Part shown: positions 1 to 7,987 of the stretch, piece by piece | How positions within the stretch are numbered: the first letter of the stretch is position 1 | How the letters are laid out: each line of letters opens with the position of its first letter | From: Pseudomonadota bacterium | GTDB lineage: Bacteria; Desulfobacterota; Desulfobulbia; Desulfobulbales; Desulfocapsaceae | Assembly (NCBI GenBank): GCA_018820855.1 | Contig: JAHJNL010000031.1 | Span: 1 to 64,000 of the forward strand | Direction of reading: 5' to 3' | DNA length: 64,000 bases | The notes under the pieces: generated by a model | The model's input: only the letters and a program-made list of their open reading frames with translations | Database searches by the model: none | What the model was told of the DNA's origin: nothing | Translations under genes and position numbers: made by a program

Positions 1-410
1 AGCTTCGTGATCGTATTCAAGATAAGCTTAAAGACGGTTCCTGCTTACCTGCAGTGGAGATCGTAACCCCCGTTGTGGCAGCTGATAAGATTCGTCAACA
101 GCTTAAGGATGGTTCTTGTGTCCCCGCAGTGGAGATTGTAGCCCCGACACTTGCCGCTGATCAGCTTCGTGATCGTATTCAAGATAAGCTTAAAGACGGT
201 TCCTGCTTACCTGCAGTGGAGATCGTAACCCCCGTTGTGGCAGCTGATAAGATTCGTCAACAGCTTAAGGATGGTTCTTGTGTCCCCGCAGTGGAGATTG
301 TAACCCCGACACTTGCTGCTGATCAGCTTCGTGATCGTATTCAGGATAAGCTTAAAGACGGTTCCTGCTTGCCTGCAGTGGAGATCGTAACCCCGACCCT
401 GGCCGGTGAT
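1..410 (+). repeat. 162-bp coding tandem repeat array
   Basis: The array has period 162 bases: the opening sequence at base 1 recurs at 163 and 325, with only a few third-position and single-residue differences. Low divergence, including at synonymous sites, points to recent duplication or gene conversion. The array continues beyond the left edge, so the copy number is unknown. Repeats stay in frame and belong to the coding sequence. Confidence 0.85.
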
Positions 411-569
411 AAGCTTCAGATTCGTGATAAACTGAAAGATGAATCCTGCCTTGAAGATCTGACAGTAGAGCCTGTAACCCCGACCCTGGCCGGCAATGGA
501 AAAAGTCGTAGTAGAAGCGATTGTGATGGCACCGGTGATGGTGATCGCGATGGTTCTTGCCGGGTTTGA
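1..569 (+). CDS. Tandem-repeat protein with regularly spaced Cys (partial, 5' end outside window)
   Basis: The reading frame is open from the left edge (frame of base 3) to a TGA at 567-569, so only the C-terminal part is visible. It consists of near-identical 162-base (54-residue) repeats; the same start recurs at about 1, 163 and 325. Each unit holds two related sub-repeats of an amphipathic, charged helix-like stretch followed by KDGSC and (L/V)PAVEIV(T/A)P. There is thus one Cys per sub-repeat. The last units degenerate and end in a short Ser/Arg/Asp/Gly-rich tail with two more Cys. GTG codons such as that at 54 are inside repeats and are unlikely to be the true start. No family recognised. 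It could be a structural or surface repeat protein, or a multi-core peptide precursor; no function is claimed. Confidence 0.7.
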   Translation, partial: LRDRIQDKLKDGSCLPAVEIVTPVVAADKIRQQLKDGSCVPAVEIVAPTLAADQLRDRIQDKLKDGSCLPAVEIVTPVVAADKIRQQLKDGSCVPAVEIVTPTLAADQLRDRIQDKLKDGSCLPAVEIVTPTLAGDKLQIRDKLKDESCLEDLTVEPVTPTLAGNGKSRSRSDCDGTGDGDRDGSCRV

Positions 570-625
570 GTATAGTTTTTGGCTGTAGAGCTATTTGAGT
601 ATTGTTGAGTTGACATACCCTTCTG

Positions 626-755
626 TTCCATAATCAGCCCCGCTGATTCAATGATGAGCCGAGGAATTATGGAATAGAGAAAAAGTTTTATGCTTCTCTC
701 CGCACAAGGGCTTTCAGAGGATGTTTCTATTCTTCTGGAGGCCCTTGTGTTTTTC
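626..755 (+). terminator. Two-hairpin intergenic module, copy 1
   Basis: This lies in the 375-base gap between the repeat gene and the FmdE-like gene. Hairpin A pairs 626-634 with 666-674 (9-base stem). Hairpin B pairs the CACAAGGGC arm at 702-710 with GCCCTTGTG at 741-749, and is followed directly by a T run (750-755). Hairpin B therefore looks like an intrinsic terminator for the repeat gene. A diverged copy of the same arrangement sits at 1899-2012. Nothing else is visible in this gap. Confidence 0.55.
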
Positions 756-944
756 AGGGGGGAGTTGTCTTGGCATAATGGTTTGACAATATTGATTAAT
801 TTGTCAAAAAGCCTCGTTTGCAAATGATGGCAAGCGGATTTGTTTTTGAAGGCAAGCCTAAAAATAAGGCTGGTGAACAGTTACTAAAAGTGAGGCTGCT
901 CAATACTCACTACATTTTATATCAACAGAAGTTAAGGAACGGAC

Positions 945-1814
945 ATGAAAATTTTTTCTTTAGTAATACTATTTTTGGCGTTGACCTGTTCAGCATCCTG
1001 GGGCCAGGAGCCTACCTATAAACAGGGGGTTAATATTTTTATAGAAACCGGTGTGACGCAGCCAGATCGCATACCTACCTGGTATGCCCCTATGGTTGCC
1101 ATGCCATATGCTCCTGTTTTTGAGATTCTTGCAACTAAAGGAACGCAAGGTCGATATTATGAGCGTACTTATGCCGTAACCATTAAAGACATTATTAAAT
1201 GGCATGGTCATGACTGTGAAGGCATAACACATGTAGCGAATTGCGCAAAAATTGCTTTCGATATCCTTTTCCCGGATGGGATTATAGATAGAAGTGTTCT
1301 CAAAGCAATTTCCGGAACAGGGCCTTGCTGGTCAGACGGAGTCGCTTTTTTGACCGGAGCTCGTCTTCAGTACGGCACTCTCGGCTTCTTTAAAAATAAA
1401 GACTATAATCATGCTATTATCTTGTATCGGGAAGATACAAAAGTCGCTGTCCTGGCCACGTTGAAAAAAGGGATTAATAACATCCCCAACGAACCGGTAG
1501 TTCTTCCGGAAAAAATTACATGGAAGACTAAAGTTAACATGCAAGATGTCATTGATCTTAAAAAGGAGGTAAAAAATCCCAAAGGGACTCCTGTACCTTA
1601 TCAAGTGGATCTTCTCCGTTATTATCAATGGATGCATGTTAACGACATCCTAAGCCGCCCGCTAACTGAAAGTTACCAGGCTCAAATTATAAATGACTTC
1701 AAGTGGGATGATTGGGTTGATACAACAAAGACTATTGCTAACCCCCATAAGCGTGGAGACATTCGCTTGAAAAATTATCCTTATCGCGAAAAGCCGATTA
1801 CAGAGGTGAAGTAG
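945..1814 (+). CDS. Secreted FmdE-like domain protein
   Basis: A 289-residue protein with a Sec signal peptide (residues 1-20, ending ASWG-Q). The core resembles the FmdE family, the zinc/iron-binding subunit E domain of formylmethanofuran dehydrogenase. It has a KWHGHDCEG motif at residues 85-93, further Cys at 100 and 128, and an SGTGPCWSD motif near 123-131 matching the second metal-site signature. The family usually sits in the cytoplasm as part of a molybdo/tungsto-enzyme, but stand-alone secreted versions occur in anaerobes and their function is unknown. The ATG is preceded by an AAGGAAC ribosome site. No dehydrogenase genes are nearby, so a metal-binding periplasmic role is only an inference. 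Confidence 0.75.
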   Translation: MKIFSLVILFLALTCSASWGQEPTYKQGVNIFIETGVTQPDRIPTWYAPMVAMPYAPVFEILATKGTQGRYYERTYAVTIKDIIKWHGHDCEGITHVANCAKIAFDILFPDGIIDRSVLKAISGTGPCWSDGVAFLTGARLQYGTLGFFKNKDYNHAIILYREDTKVAVLATLKKGINNIPNEPVVLPEKITWKTKVNMQDVIDLKKEVKNPKGTPVPYQVDLLRYYQWMHVNDILSRPLTESYQAQIINDFKWDDWVDTTKTIANPHKRGDIRLKNYPYREKPITEVK

Positions 1815-1898
1815 GTTGTTTGGTGTTCTACCAGTATGCCTGATAGAATGTCATTGGTATTGATGTTGATTGAGTTGAAATATTCGTCTATCCCATAC

Positions 1899-2012
1899 CT
1901 GGCCCCAGCTGATGTTATGATTAGCTGGGGCCAGTTTTAGAATTTACAAAAACAAACCTATCGCACAAGGCTTTTCAGGGGGGCTCATATCCTCATGAAA
2001 GGCCTTTGTGCG
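1899..2012 (+). terminator. Two-hairpin intergenic module, copy 2
   Basis: Downstream of the FmdE-like gene a perfect 12-base stem (1899-1910 with 1923-1934) is followed by a short T-rich stretch. A second hairpin pairs the GCACAAGGC arm near 1963-1971 with GGCCTTTGTGC at 2001-2011. Both the arrangement and the CACAAGG...CCTTTGTG stem match the module at 626-755. The rest of the 1815-2133 gap shows no gene. Confidence 0.6.
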
Positions 2013-2133
2013 TTATAGGGAGGGGACTGTCTGCATATAAAGAATCGGCAACGATGAGGAATTCATCACCATCGGTTGTTTAGAAAGGATGTTATCCATA
2101 TTTCCTTCCGATCCACCTTTCCCCTCTGCTCGT

Positions 2134-2904
2134 CTATAGCCAGGGATCCATGTAGACCCAGAGTACGGCTCCCAATTCCACGCCTTTTTCTTCGCCCTGC
2201 GGATTTTTCAGGGTGTAGTCTGCAGTGCTCAGGGCGGCAAATCCCCACCAGCCCGGCTGAGGGCATGCAAAACTAAATATGCCTTCAGCATCTGCCTTGA
2301 CCACCTGAGTGATGTGGTAGTCACTTGCAGCTTTGAATTTGTGCTCTTTGTTGTAAAACTCCACCTCTACCTCGGCTCCAGGAACCGGTTTGTCGCCAAG
2401 CAGGACCTGGCCGCTGAAACTGTTGCCTGCATAGTTGCCAAAGGGACGGAGCAAAGGCACGATCTCTGTGGGCAGGCCCAGGGATTGATCCCAGCCGTCT
2501 TCTGAGCCAAAGGCCGGGATGATCGTTTTGGTGTAGTGGATGATGGAGAGATCTTCCGTGGGTTCCCAGTATGGGGTCGGTTCCATCACAAAGTGGTAGA
2601 CTCCAGGTCGTTTAACCTGGAAATCAGACCTCCATGCCTGGTGATCCATGACCTTACTTTCCTGGAGCCCAGGCAGAAGATCTGTCTCTTCACCATCTTT
2701 GATCACAGAGAATTTTGCCGGTTTCACCAGATCCATGCCTATTCCCTCAAAGGGATGGGAGAATGAGAGGTCAAGCTGGACACTTCGCTTTTCCGCGGTG
2801 ACAATGGGTTCCGATGGAATGACCATGCCAAAATGTGCTATTCCCGGACTGACAGTAGCCAGGAGCAGGCTCGTGGTTATAAGGGTTGTGGAAAACGGTT
2901 TCAT
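2134..2904 (-). CDS. Periplasmic DUF4198 protein (NikK-like)
   Basis: A 256-residue protein with a signal peptide ending about residue 23 (GIA-HFGMVIPS). The mature protein starts with a His, as in DUF4198/NikK-type periplasmic proteins, several of which sit with cobalt or nickel uptake systems. The beta-rich body (residues 30-130, then an Ig-like domain about 160-250 with a PVPGAEVEV motif) fits DUF4198. The start is supported by GGAGG seven bases upstream. It lies divergent to the [NiFe] sulfhydrogenase operon, which makes a nickel-handling role plausible, but no transporter genes are in the window. The function is inferred from family and context only. Confidence 0.7.
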   Translation of the reverse strand: MKPFSTTLITTSLLLATVSPGIAHFGMVIPSEPIVTAEKRSVQLDLSFSHPFEGIGMDLVKPAKFSVIKDGEETDLLPGLQESKVMDHQAWRSDFQVKRPGVYHFVMEPTPYWEPTEDLSIIHYTKTIIPAFGSEDGWDQSLGLPTEIVPLLRPFGNYAGNSFSGQVLLGDKPVPGAEVEVEFYNKEHKFKAASDYHITQVVKADAEGIFSFACPQPGWWGFAALSTADYTLKNPQGEEKGVELGAVLWVYMDPWL

Positions 2905-2997
2905 CAGATCCTCCTTGCGGTTGTTGGTGCAGCCGAATCGACATCGATTTGTTGAGCATCGGGACGAATCCGCTAACGGTGGGTGTGAGAAAAAAAT

Positions 2998-3065
2998 ATT
3001 CGTGTTATCCGGAAGGTTAAAAAATGGGTGCCGACCCCTTTGTTAAATTTTTTAGTAACACGAAT
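2998..3065. promoter_or_regulatory. Inverted repeat between DUF4198 gene and hydrogenase operon, NikR-like half-sites
   Basis: A perfect 10-base inverted repeat (ATTCGTGTTA at 2998-3007, TAACACGAAT at 3056-3065) lies in the 421-base gap between two divergent genes linked to nickel. Known deltaproteobacterial NikR sites use GTGTTAC...GTAACAC half-sites about 13 bases apart. The half-sites here match but are 48 bases apart, so this could be two separate sites or just a hairpin. A GGGTGCCGACCCC stretch lies between them. No other feature is seen up to the hydB ribosome site. Confidence 0.3.
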
Positions 3066-3325
3066 TGTAAATTAGTGTGACTTTAGTGGGTGGCGATCAG
3101 AATGTCAAGAATGCTTTCTGTCTTGTTTCATTTTCTTGGGGATGCTGCAGGGTATGGTCTTACTTGTCTGTCAAATCGATTGCTGGATGAAGTGGCAGGA
3201 GCAATATTTATATGTGAAAAGAGGGGATTGTTTGATAGATTCAAAAAGACATAGTTTGTGCAAATGAAAACTCTTATGATCGGATTCATCGAAATAGACT
3301 GGGTTTTTGCTACGGAGGGATGGGT

Positions 3326-4375
3326 ATGCTGTTCAGAGTCTTTGTAAAGAAGGAACTGGAAACCTTATATGAAATTCTTGCCGTAAACCATGTGGTGGGG
3401 CCGACGAGCCGGGGCATGGCAAAGAGAGGCAAGGAGTTGTTTGCCTTTGACTATCTCTATGATTTTCAGGATCTCCGCCTCGATTTTACCACCACCACCC
3501 ACTCCTTGAAGCCTTTTGTTCTCCCCTTTCAGGAAACTCTTAGTTCATTCATAATCGAAGATGGCAGCTGGGAGAAACATGTCGATCTCAATATCTACAA
3601 ACAGCACGTTTTTTTCGGTGTCCATGCCTGTGATATCAATGCGTTGAACAAGCTGGACAAGGTTCTCAGTGAACAGGCCTATCCCGATCCCTTTTATACA
3701 GGGAAACGGAGAAATATGTTTATCATCGGCATAGACTGCCATCCGCAGCCCTTCTGCTTCTGTCGTTCCATGGGTACCGACACCGTATTGCATGGGTTTG
3801 ACATGTATCTCACCGATCTTGGTGACAGCTATTTTGTCGAGATTCAGTCGGCTCGCGCCTGGGATATCCTGCAACAGATTCCGACTGCGGAACCGGACGA
3901 AGAGGACCATCGACGCTTTGTGGAGACGGTTGAAGCCCGTAACCGTGAATTCAGTTGTCAGGTTGACACGTCGGATCTTACCAAGATTCTGGATCTGGAA
4001 TTTCAGTCACCGGTCTGGGAGGAGTGGGGAAAACAGTGTCTTTCCTGCGGTACCTGCGCCAATGTCTGTCCGACATGCTACTGTTACGGGGTCTCAGAGC
4101 ATGTGGATCTGGATCTGCAGGGCGCGTCCAAGATCAGGCAGCTCTATTCCTGTAATCTTATTGATTTTGCAGAGGTTGCAGGTGGCCACAATTTTCGGCC
4201 GGACAGCTCTTCCCGCCTCAAGTATCGCTACTATCACAAACACCGGGGCTTCCAGGAGGCCTTTGAAGAGTCGCTATGTGTGGGCTGCGGGCGTTGCGGC
4301 CAGGCATGTCTGGCAGGAATTACCGTCCCGGATGTCATTGCCAGTGTCCGGGGTCAGGAGGAGGAAAATGAATAA
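3326..4375 (+). CDS. hydB: Sulfhydrogenase beta subunit (4Fe-4S electron-transfer protein)
   Basis: A 349-residue protein of the HydB/AsrA type. In group 3b [NiFe] (sulf)hydrogenases it carries electrons between the hydrogenase and diaphorase halves. The N-terminal part includes the family's CDINALNKLD and CFCRSMGTD stretches. Two ferredoxin-like Cys clusters follow at about residues 238-248 (CLSCGTCANVC, then PTC) and 318-328 (CVGCGRCGQAC). The ATG at 3326 is preferred over 3320 because GGAGGG directly abuts the earlier ATG. It is the first gene of a four-gene operon and overlaps hydG by 8 bases. The close relative AsrA (sulfite reductase) is the main alternative, but the hydrogenase subunits next to it settle the call. 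Confidence 0.88.
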   Translation: MLFRVFVKKELETLYEILAVNHVVGPTSRGMAKRGKELFAFDYLYDFQDLRLDFTTTTHSLKPFVLPFQETLSSFIIEDGSWEKHVDLNIYKQHVFFGVHACDINALNKLDKVLSEQAYPDPFYTGKRRNMFIIGIDCHPQPFCFCRSMGTDTVLHGFDMYLTDLGDSYFVEIQSARAWDILQQIPTAEPDEEDHRRFVETVEARNREFSCQVDTSDLTKILDLEFQSPVWEEWGKQCLSCGTCANVCPTCYCYGVSEHVDLDLQGASKIRQLYSCNLIDFAEVAGGHNFRPDSSSRLKYRYYHKHRGFQEAFEESLCVGCGRCGQACLAGITVPDVIASVRGQEEENE

Positions 4376-5270
4376 ACTGGAGTTTGTGGATGTCATGCCT
4401 AGCCAGGGCAAGTTCATGAGGAAGACTGACCTGACAAGTTTTGAATACAGTTACCAGGCAGAAATCACCAGTGTCTACCCCTTGACGGCAACTGAAAAAC
4501 TTTACCAGATCAGGATCATAGATACCGGGCTGCGGCAGAGCTTCAATTTTCAACCCGGGCAGTTTGTCATGCTGGAGCTGCCGGGCATCGGGGAAGGCCC
4601 TTTTTCTATCTCTTCTTCTCCCACCCGGCACGGAGATATTGAGCTCTGCATCAGGGCTGTGGGTAACCTGACTCATTTCCTGGACCGGGTTCCCCGCGGA
4701 ACGGTTGTCGGGATCAGCGGACCTTTCGGTACTGGCTTCCCGGTTGAGAAGATGGAGGGGAGCGACGTCCTGCTTATCGCCGGCGGTCTTGGTATTGTCC
4801 CTCTCAGGGCACCTCTTTTCGCGGTGTTGGAAAATCGCAGCCGTTATAAACGGATCGATATTATCTATGGAGCCAGAAAGCCGTCAGAACTTCTTTTTAC
4901 CTACCAGCATCAGATGTGGCGACAGTTCGATATCAATCTTGATATCATCGTCGATGAGGGAGATGCAGACTGGACCGGTCCTGTGGGGAGGATCACCGAG
5001 ATCCTTGAGAAGCGGATAGAGGTTTCTTCTGGAAACCTGTCTCGAAAGACCTTTGCCATTGTCTGCGGCCCGCCGGTAATGTTCAAGTTTGTCTGCAATA
5101 TGTTGATCGATGCCGGGCTGCCCATGCAGAAGATCTTTGTCTCTCTGGAAAGGCGGATGCACTGCGGGCGAGGCAAGTGCTGCCGTTGTAATATCGGTGC
5201 AACCTATACCTGTCTCAGCGGGCCGGTTTTTGACTATTGGGAAGTAATGAACATGAAAGAAGCTATCTGA
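4368..5270 (+). CDS. hydG: Sulfhydrogenase gamma subunit (FAD/NAD(P)-binding)
   Basis: A 300-residue ferredoxin-NADP reductase-like subunit that exchanges electrons with NAD(P)H. It shows the FAD-binding GPFSISSSP stretch (residues 78-85), the nucleotide-binding GGLGIVPLR (139-147) and CGPP (233-236). A C-terminal 2Fe-2S-type set follows: C266, C271, C274 and C282. An open frame continues far upstream inside hydB but has no family similarity; the ATG at 4368, overlapping the hydB stop, gives the usual family length of about 290-300. It is followed by a 61-base gap to hydD. Confidence 0.88.
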   Translation: MNKLEFVDVMPSQGKFMRKTDLTSFEYSYQAEITSVYPLTATEKLYQIRIIDTGLRQSFNFQPGQFVMLELPGIGEGPFSISSSPTRHGDIELCIRAVGNLTHFLDRVPRGTVVGISGPFGTGFPVEKMEGSDVLLIAGGLGIVPLRAPLFAVLENRSRYKRIDIIYGARKPSELLFTYQHQMWRQFDINLDIIVDEGDADWTGPVGRITEILEKRIEVSSGNLSRKTFAIVCGPPVMFKFVCNMLIDAGLPMQKIFVSLERRMHCGRGKCCRCNIGATYTCLSGPVFDYWEVMNMKEAI

Positions 5271-5331
5271 GATAGGCCTCGCAATACCTGGGGCTCACTT
5301 TAAGATTGAGACTACGGAAGAGGGAACAATT

Positions 5332-6141
5332 ATGGAGAAGGGTGGACGCAGTTATTTGGGAGTGGAGATTAAACGGCCTCGGGTGGCGTTTTTTGAGCTT
5401 TCTTCCTGCGAGGGCTGTCAACTGCAGATCCTGAATAACGAGGCAAGCCTTTTAAGTTTTCTTTCTCTGGTGGAGATTGTCAATTTTCGGGAGGCCATGA
5501 GTATCCGGAGTGATGATTATGAGATTGCCTTTGTGGAAGGGAGCGTCACCAGGGCGGATGAGGAGGAACGTTTGAAGCGGATTCGTAAACGGGCAGGAGT
5601 GCTGGTGGCTCTGGGTTCCTGTGCCTGTTTTGGTGGGGTCAATCAGCTCAAGAACCGTTTTAATGACCTGGAGTGGGTGAAACATGAGGTCTACGGCGAC
5701 CATCCCGTTGAGACCAGGGAAGTACAGCCCCTGTCAGCATTTGTGGAGGTTGATCTTTCAATATACGGATGCCCGGTCAAAAAGGAAGAGGTGGAGCAGA
5801 TCGTTACCAATCTGGTCCTGGGTAAATCTGTAGACCATCCACGGTATCCGGTCTGCATGGAATGTACCGCCAAGGGCAATACCTGTCTCTTTGAACTGGG
5901 AGAACCCTGTCTCGGTCCCATAACCCGAGCGGGCTGTGATTCCTGGTGTCCTGATAACCGTATGGGCTGCTGGGGCTGCAGAGGCCCTGCCGATGAAGCA
6001 AATATCATTCAGTTTCGGGAGGTTATCCGCAAACACAATATCCCGGAAGAGGTGATGCTGGACCGCATGGAGTGTTTTGGCGGATTTCGCCATATTCTCA
6101 AGGAGATGAAGGGCAAACAGGACAAAGGACAGATGGAATGA
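5332..6141 (+). CDS. hydD: Sulfhydrogenase delta (small) subunit
   Basis: A 269-residue [NiFe]-hydrogenase small subunit of the HydD/HyhS type. It supplies the Fe-S relay to the active site. Visible ligands are the proximal-cluster pair CEGC (C26, C29), GSCACFGG near residue 95 and YGCPVKKEE near 146. A Cys-rich C-terminal half follows (CMECTAKGNTC, then WCPDNRMGCWGCRGP) that would bind further clusters. There is no twin-arginine signal, so the enzyme is cytoplasmic as expected for group 3b. The stop overlaps the hydA start by an ATGA junction, suggesting translational coupling. Confidence 0.9.
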   Translation: MEKGGRSYLGVEIKRPRVAFFELSSCEGCQLQILNNEASLLSFLSLVEIVNFREAMSIRSDDYEIAFVEGSVTRADEEERLKRIRKRAGVLVALGSCACFGGVNQLKNRFNDLEWVKHEVYGDHPVETREVQPLSAFVEVDLSIYGCPVKKEEVEQIVTNLVLGKSVDHPRYPVCMECTAKGNTCLFELGEPCLGPITRAGCDSWCPDNRMGCWGCRGPADEANIIQFREVIRKHNIPEEVMLDRMECFGGFRHILKEMKGKQDKGQME

Positions 6142-7412
6142 AACTCACATGTGATATCAGTGTCAAGCACCTGACCAGGGTTGAGGGCCACGGCAATATC
6201 GAAATTTGCATCAAGGACGGCCAGGTGGAAAAGGCCAGCTGGGATGTGGTGGAGACGCCGCGTTTTTTTGAGGCAATGCTGGTGGGCAAGAGGTATGAAA
6301 ATGCACCTTATATCTGTGGACGGATCTGCGGCATCTGTTCCATCGGCCATACCCTGGCCAGTATCAGGGCTGTTGAGCGGGCCTTTGCCATGACGCCTTC
6401 TGCACAGACGGAAAAACTGCGCCTTCTCCTCAAACACATGGAGACCTTGCAGAGTCATATCCTTCATCTCTATTTCCTGGCCGCTCCCGATTTTCTTAAT
6501 GCAACCAGTGTCCTGGAGCTCATTGAGCCCCATCCGGAAGAGGTCCAGCGGGCAGCCAGGATCAAGCTTCTGGCCAATGACGGCGCCGATCTCATCGGGG
6601 GGCGGCGACTTCATCCCACCCGTACGGTGGTCGGCGGTTTTACCATGCTGCCGGATCGATCTGCACTGGCGAGCCTTGAGCGGCGTCTGCAGGCGGTTAT
6701 TCCCGATCTCAAACAGGCGGCAGAGCTTTTTGCTTCCTTCACTATTCCCGATTTCAATCGGGAAACGGAATGGGTGTCTCTGAAGGGAGAGGGAAGTTAT
6801 CCTTTTATCGGCGGGCAGCTGATTTCCAGCGATGGTGTGGTGAAAGGGGAAGATGAGTATCTGGCCATGACCAATGAGTATATGGTGGATCACTCCACTT
6901 CCAAGTGGAGCAGGCTTTCTAGAAAAAGTATGGCCGTTGGAGCTCTGGCCAGAGTCAACAACAATTCTTCTTTCCTCCATCCTCTGGCCGGAGAGATTGC
7001 TGCCTTATTGGGGTTGACGGGTCTTACTCATAATCCCTATATGAATAGCATTGCCCAGTTGGTGGAATCTGTCCACGTGGTGGAGGATTCTCTTCTCCTT
7101 ATCGGGGAGCTTCTGGGAAGCCCCTGGCAGGAGGCCAGACAGATTGTGACCCCAAGGGAAGGCAGTGGGGTGGGAGCAGTGGAGGTGCCGCGGGGAATCC
7201 TTTACCACTATTACAGCTTTGATTCCAGCGGTCGGATAACAAAGGCCGACTGCGTCATTCCCACCAGTCAGAACAACGCCAACATCCACTATGACCTGCA
7301 TGAACTGGCTGCAGTTATGGCAGACCAGGGGAAAGACGATCGGGAAATTCGGCGGCTGGCAGAGATGCTGGTTCGTGCGTACGATCCCTGCATCTCATGT
7401 TCGGTGCATTAG
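6138..7412 (+). CDS. hydA: Sulfhydrogenase alpha (large, [NiFe]) subunit
   Basis: A 424-residue group 3-type catalytic subunit. The N-terminal motif RICGICSIGH gives Ni ligands C64 and C67, and the C-terminal DPCISC gives C418 and C421, so the active site is complete. The protein stops three residues later (S-V-H, then TAG at 7410). There is therefore no C-terminal extension for a maturation endopeptidase to remove. The start at 6138 overlaps hydD by 4 bases, with AAGGA nine bases upstream; earlier in-frame codons lie inside hydD. The enzyme would interconvert H2 and NAD(P)H and perhaps reduce polysulfide. Its 3' end overlaps convergent lptC by 4 bases. Confidence 0.92.
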   Translation: MKLTCDISVKHLTRVEGHGNIEICIKDGQVEKASWDVVETPRFFEAMLVGKRYENAPYICGRICGICSIGHTLASIRAVERAFAMTPSAQTEKLRLLLKHMETLQSHILHLYFLAAPDFLNATSVLELIEPHPEEVQRAARIKLLANDGADLIGGRRLHPTRTVVGGFTMLPDRSALASLERRLQAVIPDLKQAAELFASFTIPDFNRETEWVSLKGEGSYPFIGGQLISSDGVVKGEDEYLAMTNEYMVDHSTSKWSRLSRKSMAVGALARVNNNSSFLHPLAGEIAALLGLTGLTHNPYMNSIAQLVESVHVVEDSLLLIGELLGSPWQEARQIVTPREGSGVGAVEVPRGILYHYYSFDSSGRITKADCVIPTSQNNANIHYDLHELAAVMADQGKDDREIRRLAEMLVRAYDPCISCSVH

Positions 7413-7987
7413 GGGTTGGAAAATCCGGTCAGCTTGCAGTGGACACGGCCACCCAGATCGTAGGATTGCGTCTTGGTGTTGAAGAGCAGATTGTTTCCCC
7501 GGATCGTGATTTGATCTCCGACCAGCCTGGTTTTACCCGGTGAGTGAGCCATGTTGGTCTTATCGTTGTATATCAGGAGGTCGGTGTAGAGTTCCATCTT
7601 GTCTTTTGGTTTGATCACAACGACTTCGTCGATCATCGTCAGAACGGCTTCCTGCTTGTTCAGGACTCCATGGCGGGCAGTGATAAATGTCTGTTCTGCA
7701 TTATTACCGGTAACAACGGCGTCTACATTGTCCATACGGACTTCGTTGACACTGCCGCCGGTATAGGCCTTTTCCGCCACAATTTCCAGGGAGGTTTTTC
7801 CCTGTTCGCTCTGGGTGATATGCACCGTTTCCATGTCGAATTTATGCTCGTCCACGGGGCGTTCGGCAAGGGAGGGGTCGTATCCTCCACGGGGTGAAAG
7901 AAAGGCGGCTATTGGAATGCGCCAGAGGGGGAAGGTGAGCAAGAGAGCCAGGGGGATGAGCCAGACCAGAGTTCTTGATGAGGTCAT
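7409..7987 (-). CDS. lptC: LPS export periplasmic protein LptC
   Basis: A 192-residue protein with one N-terminal membrane anchor (about residues 8-28), then a beta-jellyroll body typical of LptC (EIVAEKAYTGG, TDLLIYNDKTNMAHSPG, GDQITIRGNNLLFN). LptC links the LptB2FG transporter to LptA in moving lipopolysaccharide to the outer membrane. It overlaps kdsC by 4 bases and is the last gene of pyrG-kdsA-kdsC-lptC. LptA and lptB, which commonly follow in deltaproteobacteria, are not here: the next gene is hydA on the other strand. Sequence conservation of LptC is low, but order and topology agree. Confidence 0.85.
   Translation of the reverse strand: MTSSRTLVWLIPLALLLTFPLWRIPIAAFLSPRGGYDPSLAERPVDEHKFDMETVHITQSEQGKTSLEIVAEKAYTGGSVNEVRMDNVDAVVTGNNAEQTFITARHGVLNKQEAVLTMIDEVVVIKPKDKMELYTDLLIYNDKTNMAHSPGKTRLVGDQITIRGNNLLFNTKTQSYDLGGRVHCKLTGFSNP

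Noticed and set aside
1-410. Direct repeats at the left edge as a CRISPR array
   Set aside because: The 162-base units are contiguous, in frame and without variable spacers; they encode protein repeats.
2999-3065. Inverted repeat as a terminator for the DUF4198 gene
   Set aside because: It lies upstream of that gene, between two divergent starts, so termination is not its role.
3792-4367. Long upstream extension of the hydG frame
   Set aside because: It lies entirely inside hydB in another frame and shows no family similarity; the ATG at 4368 gives the normal HydG length.
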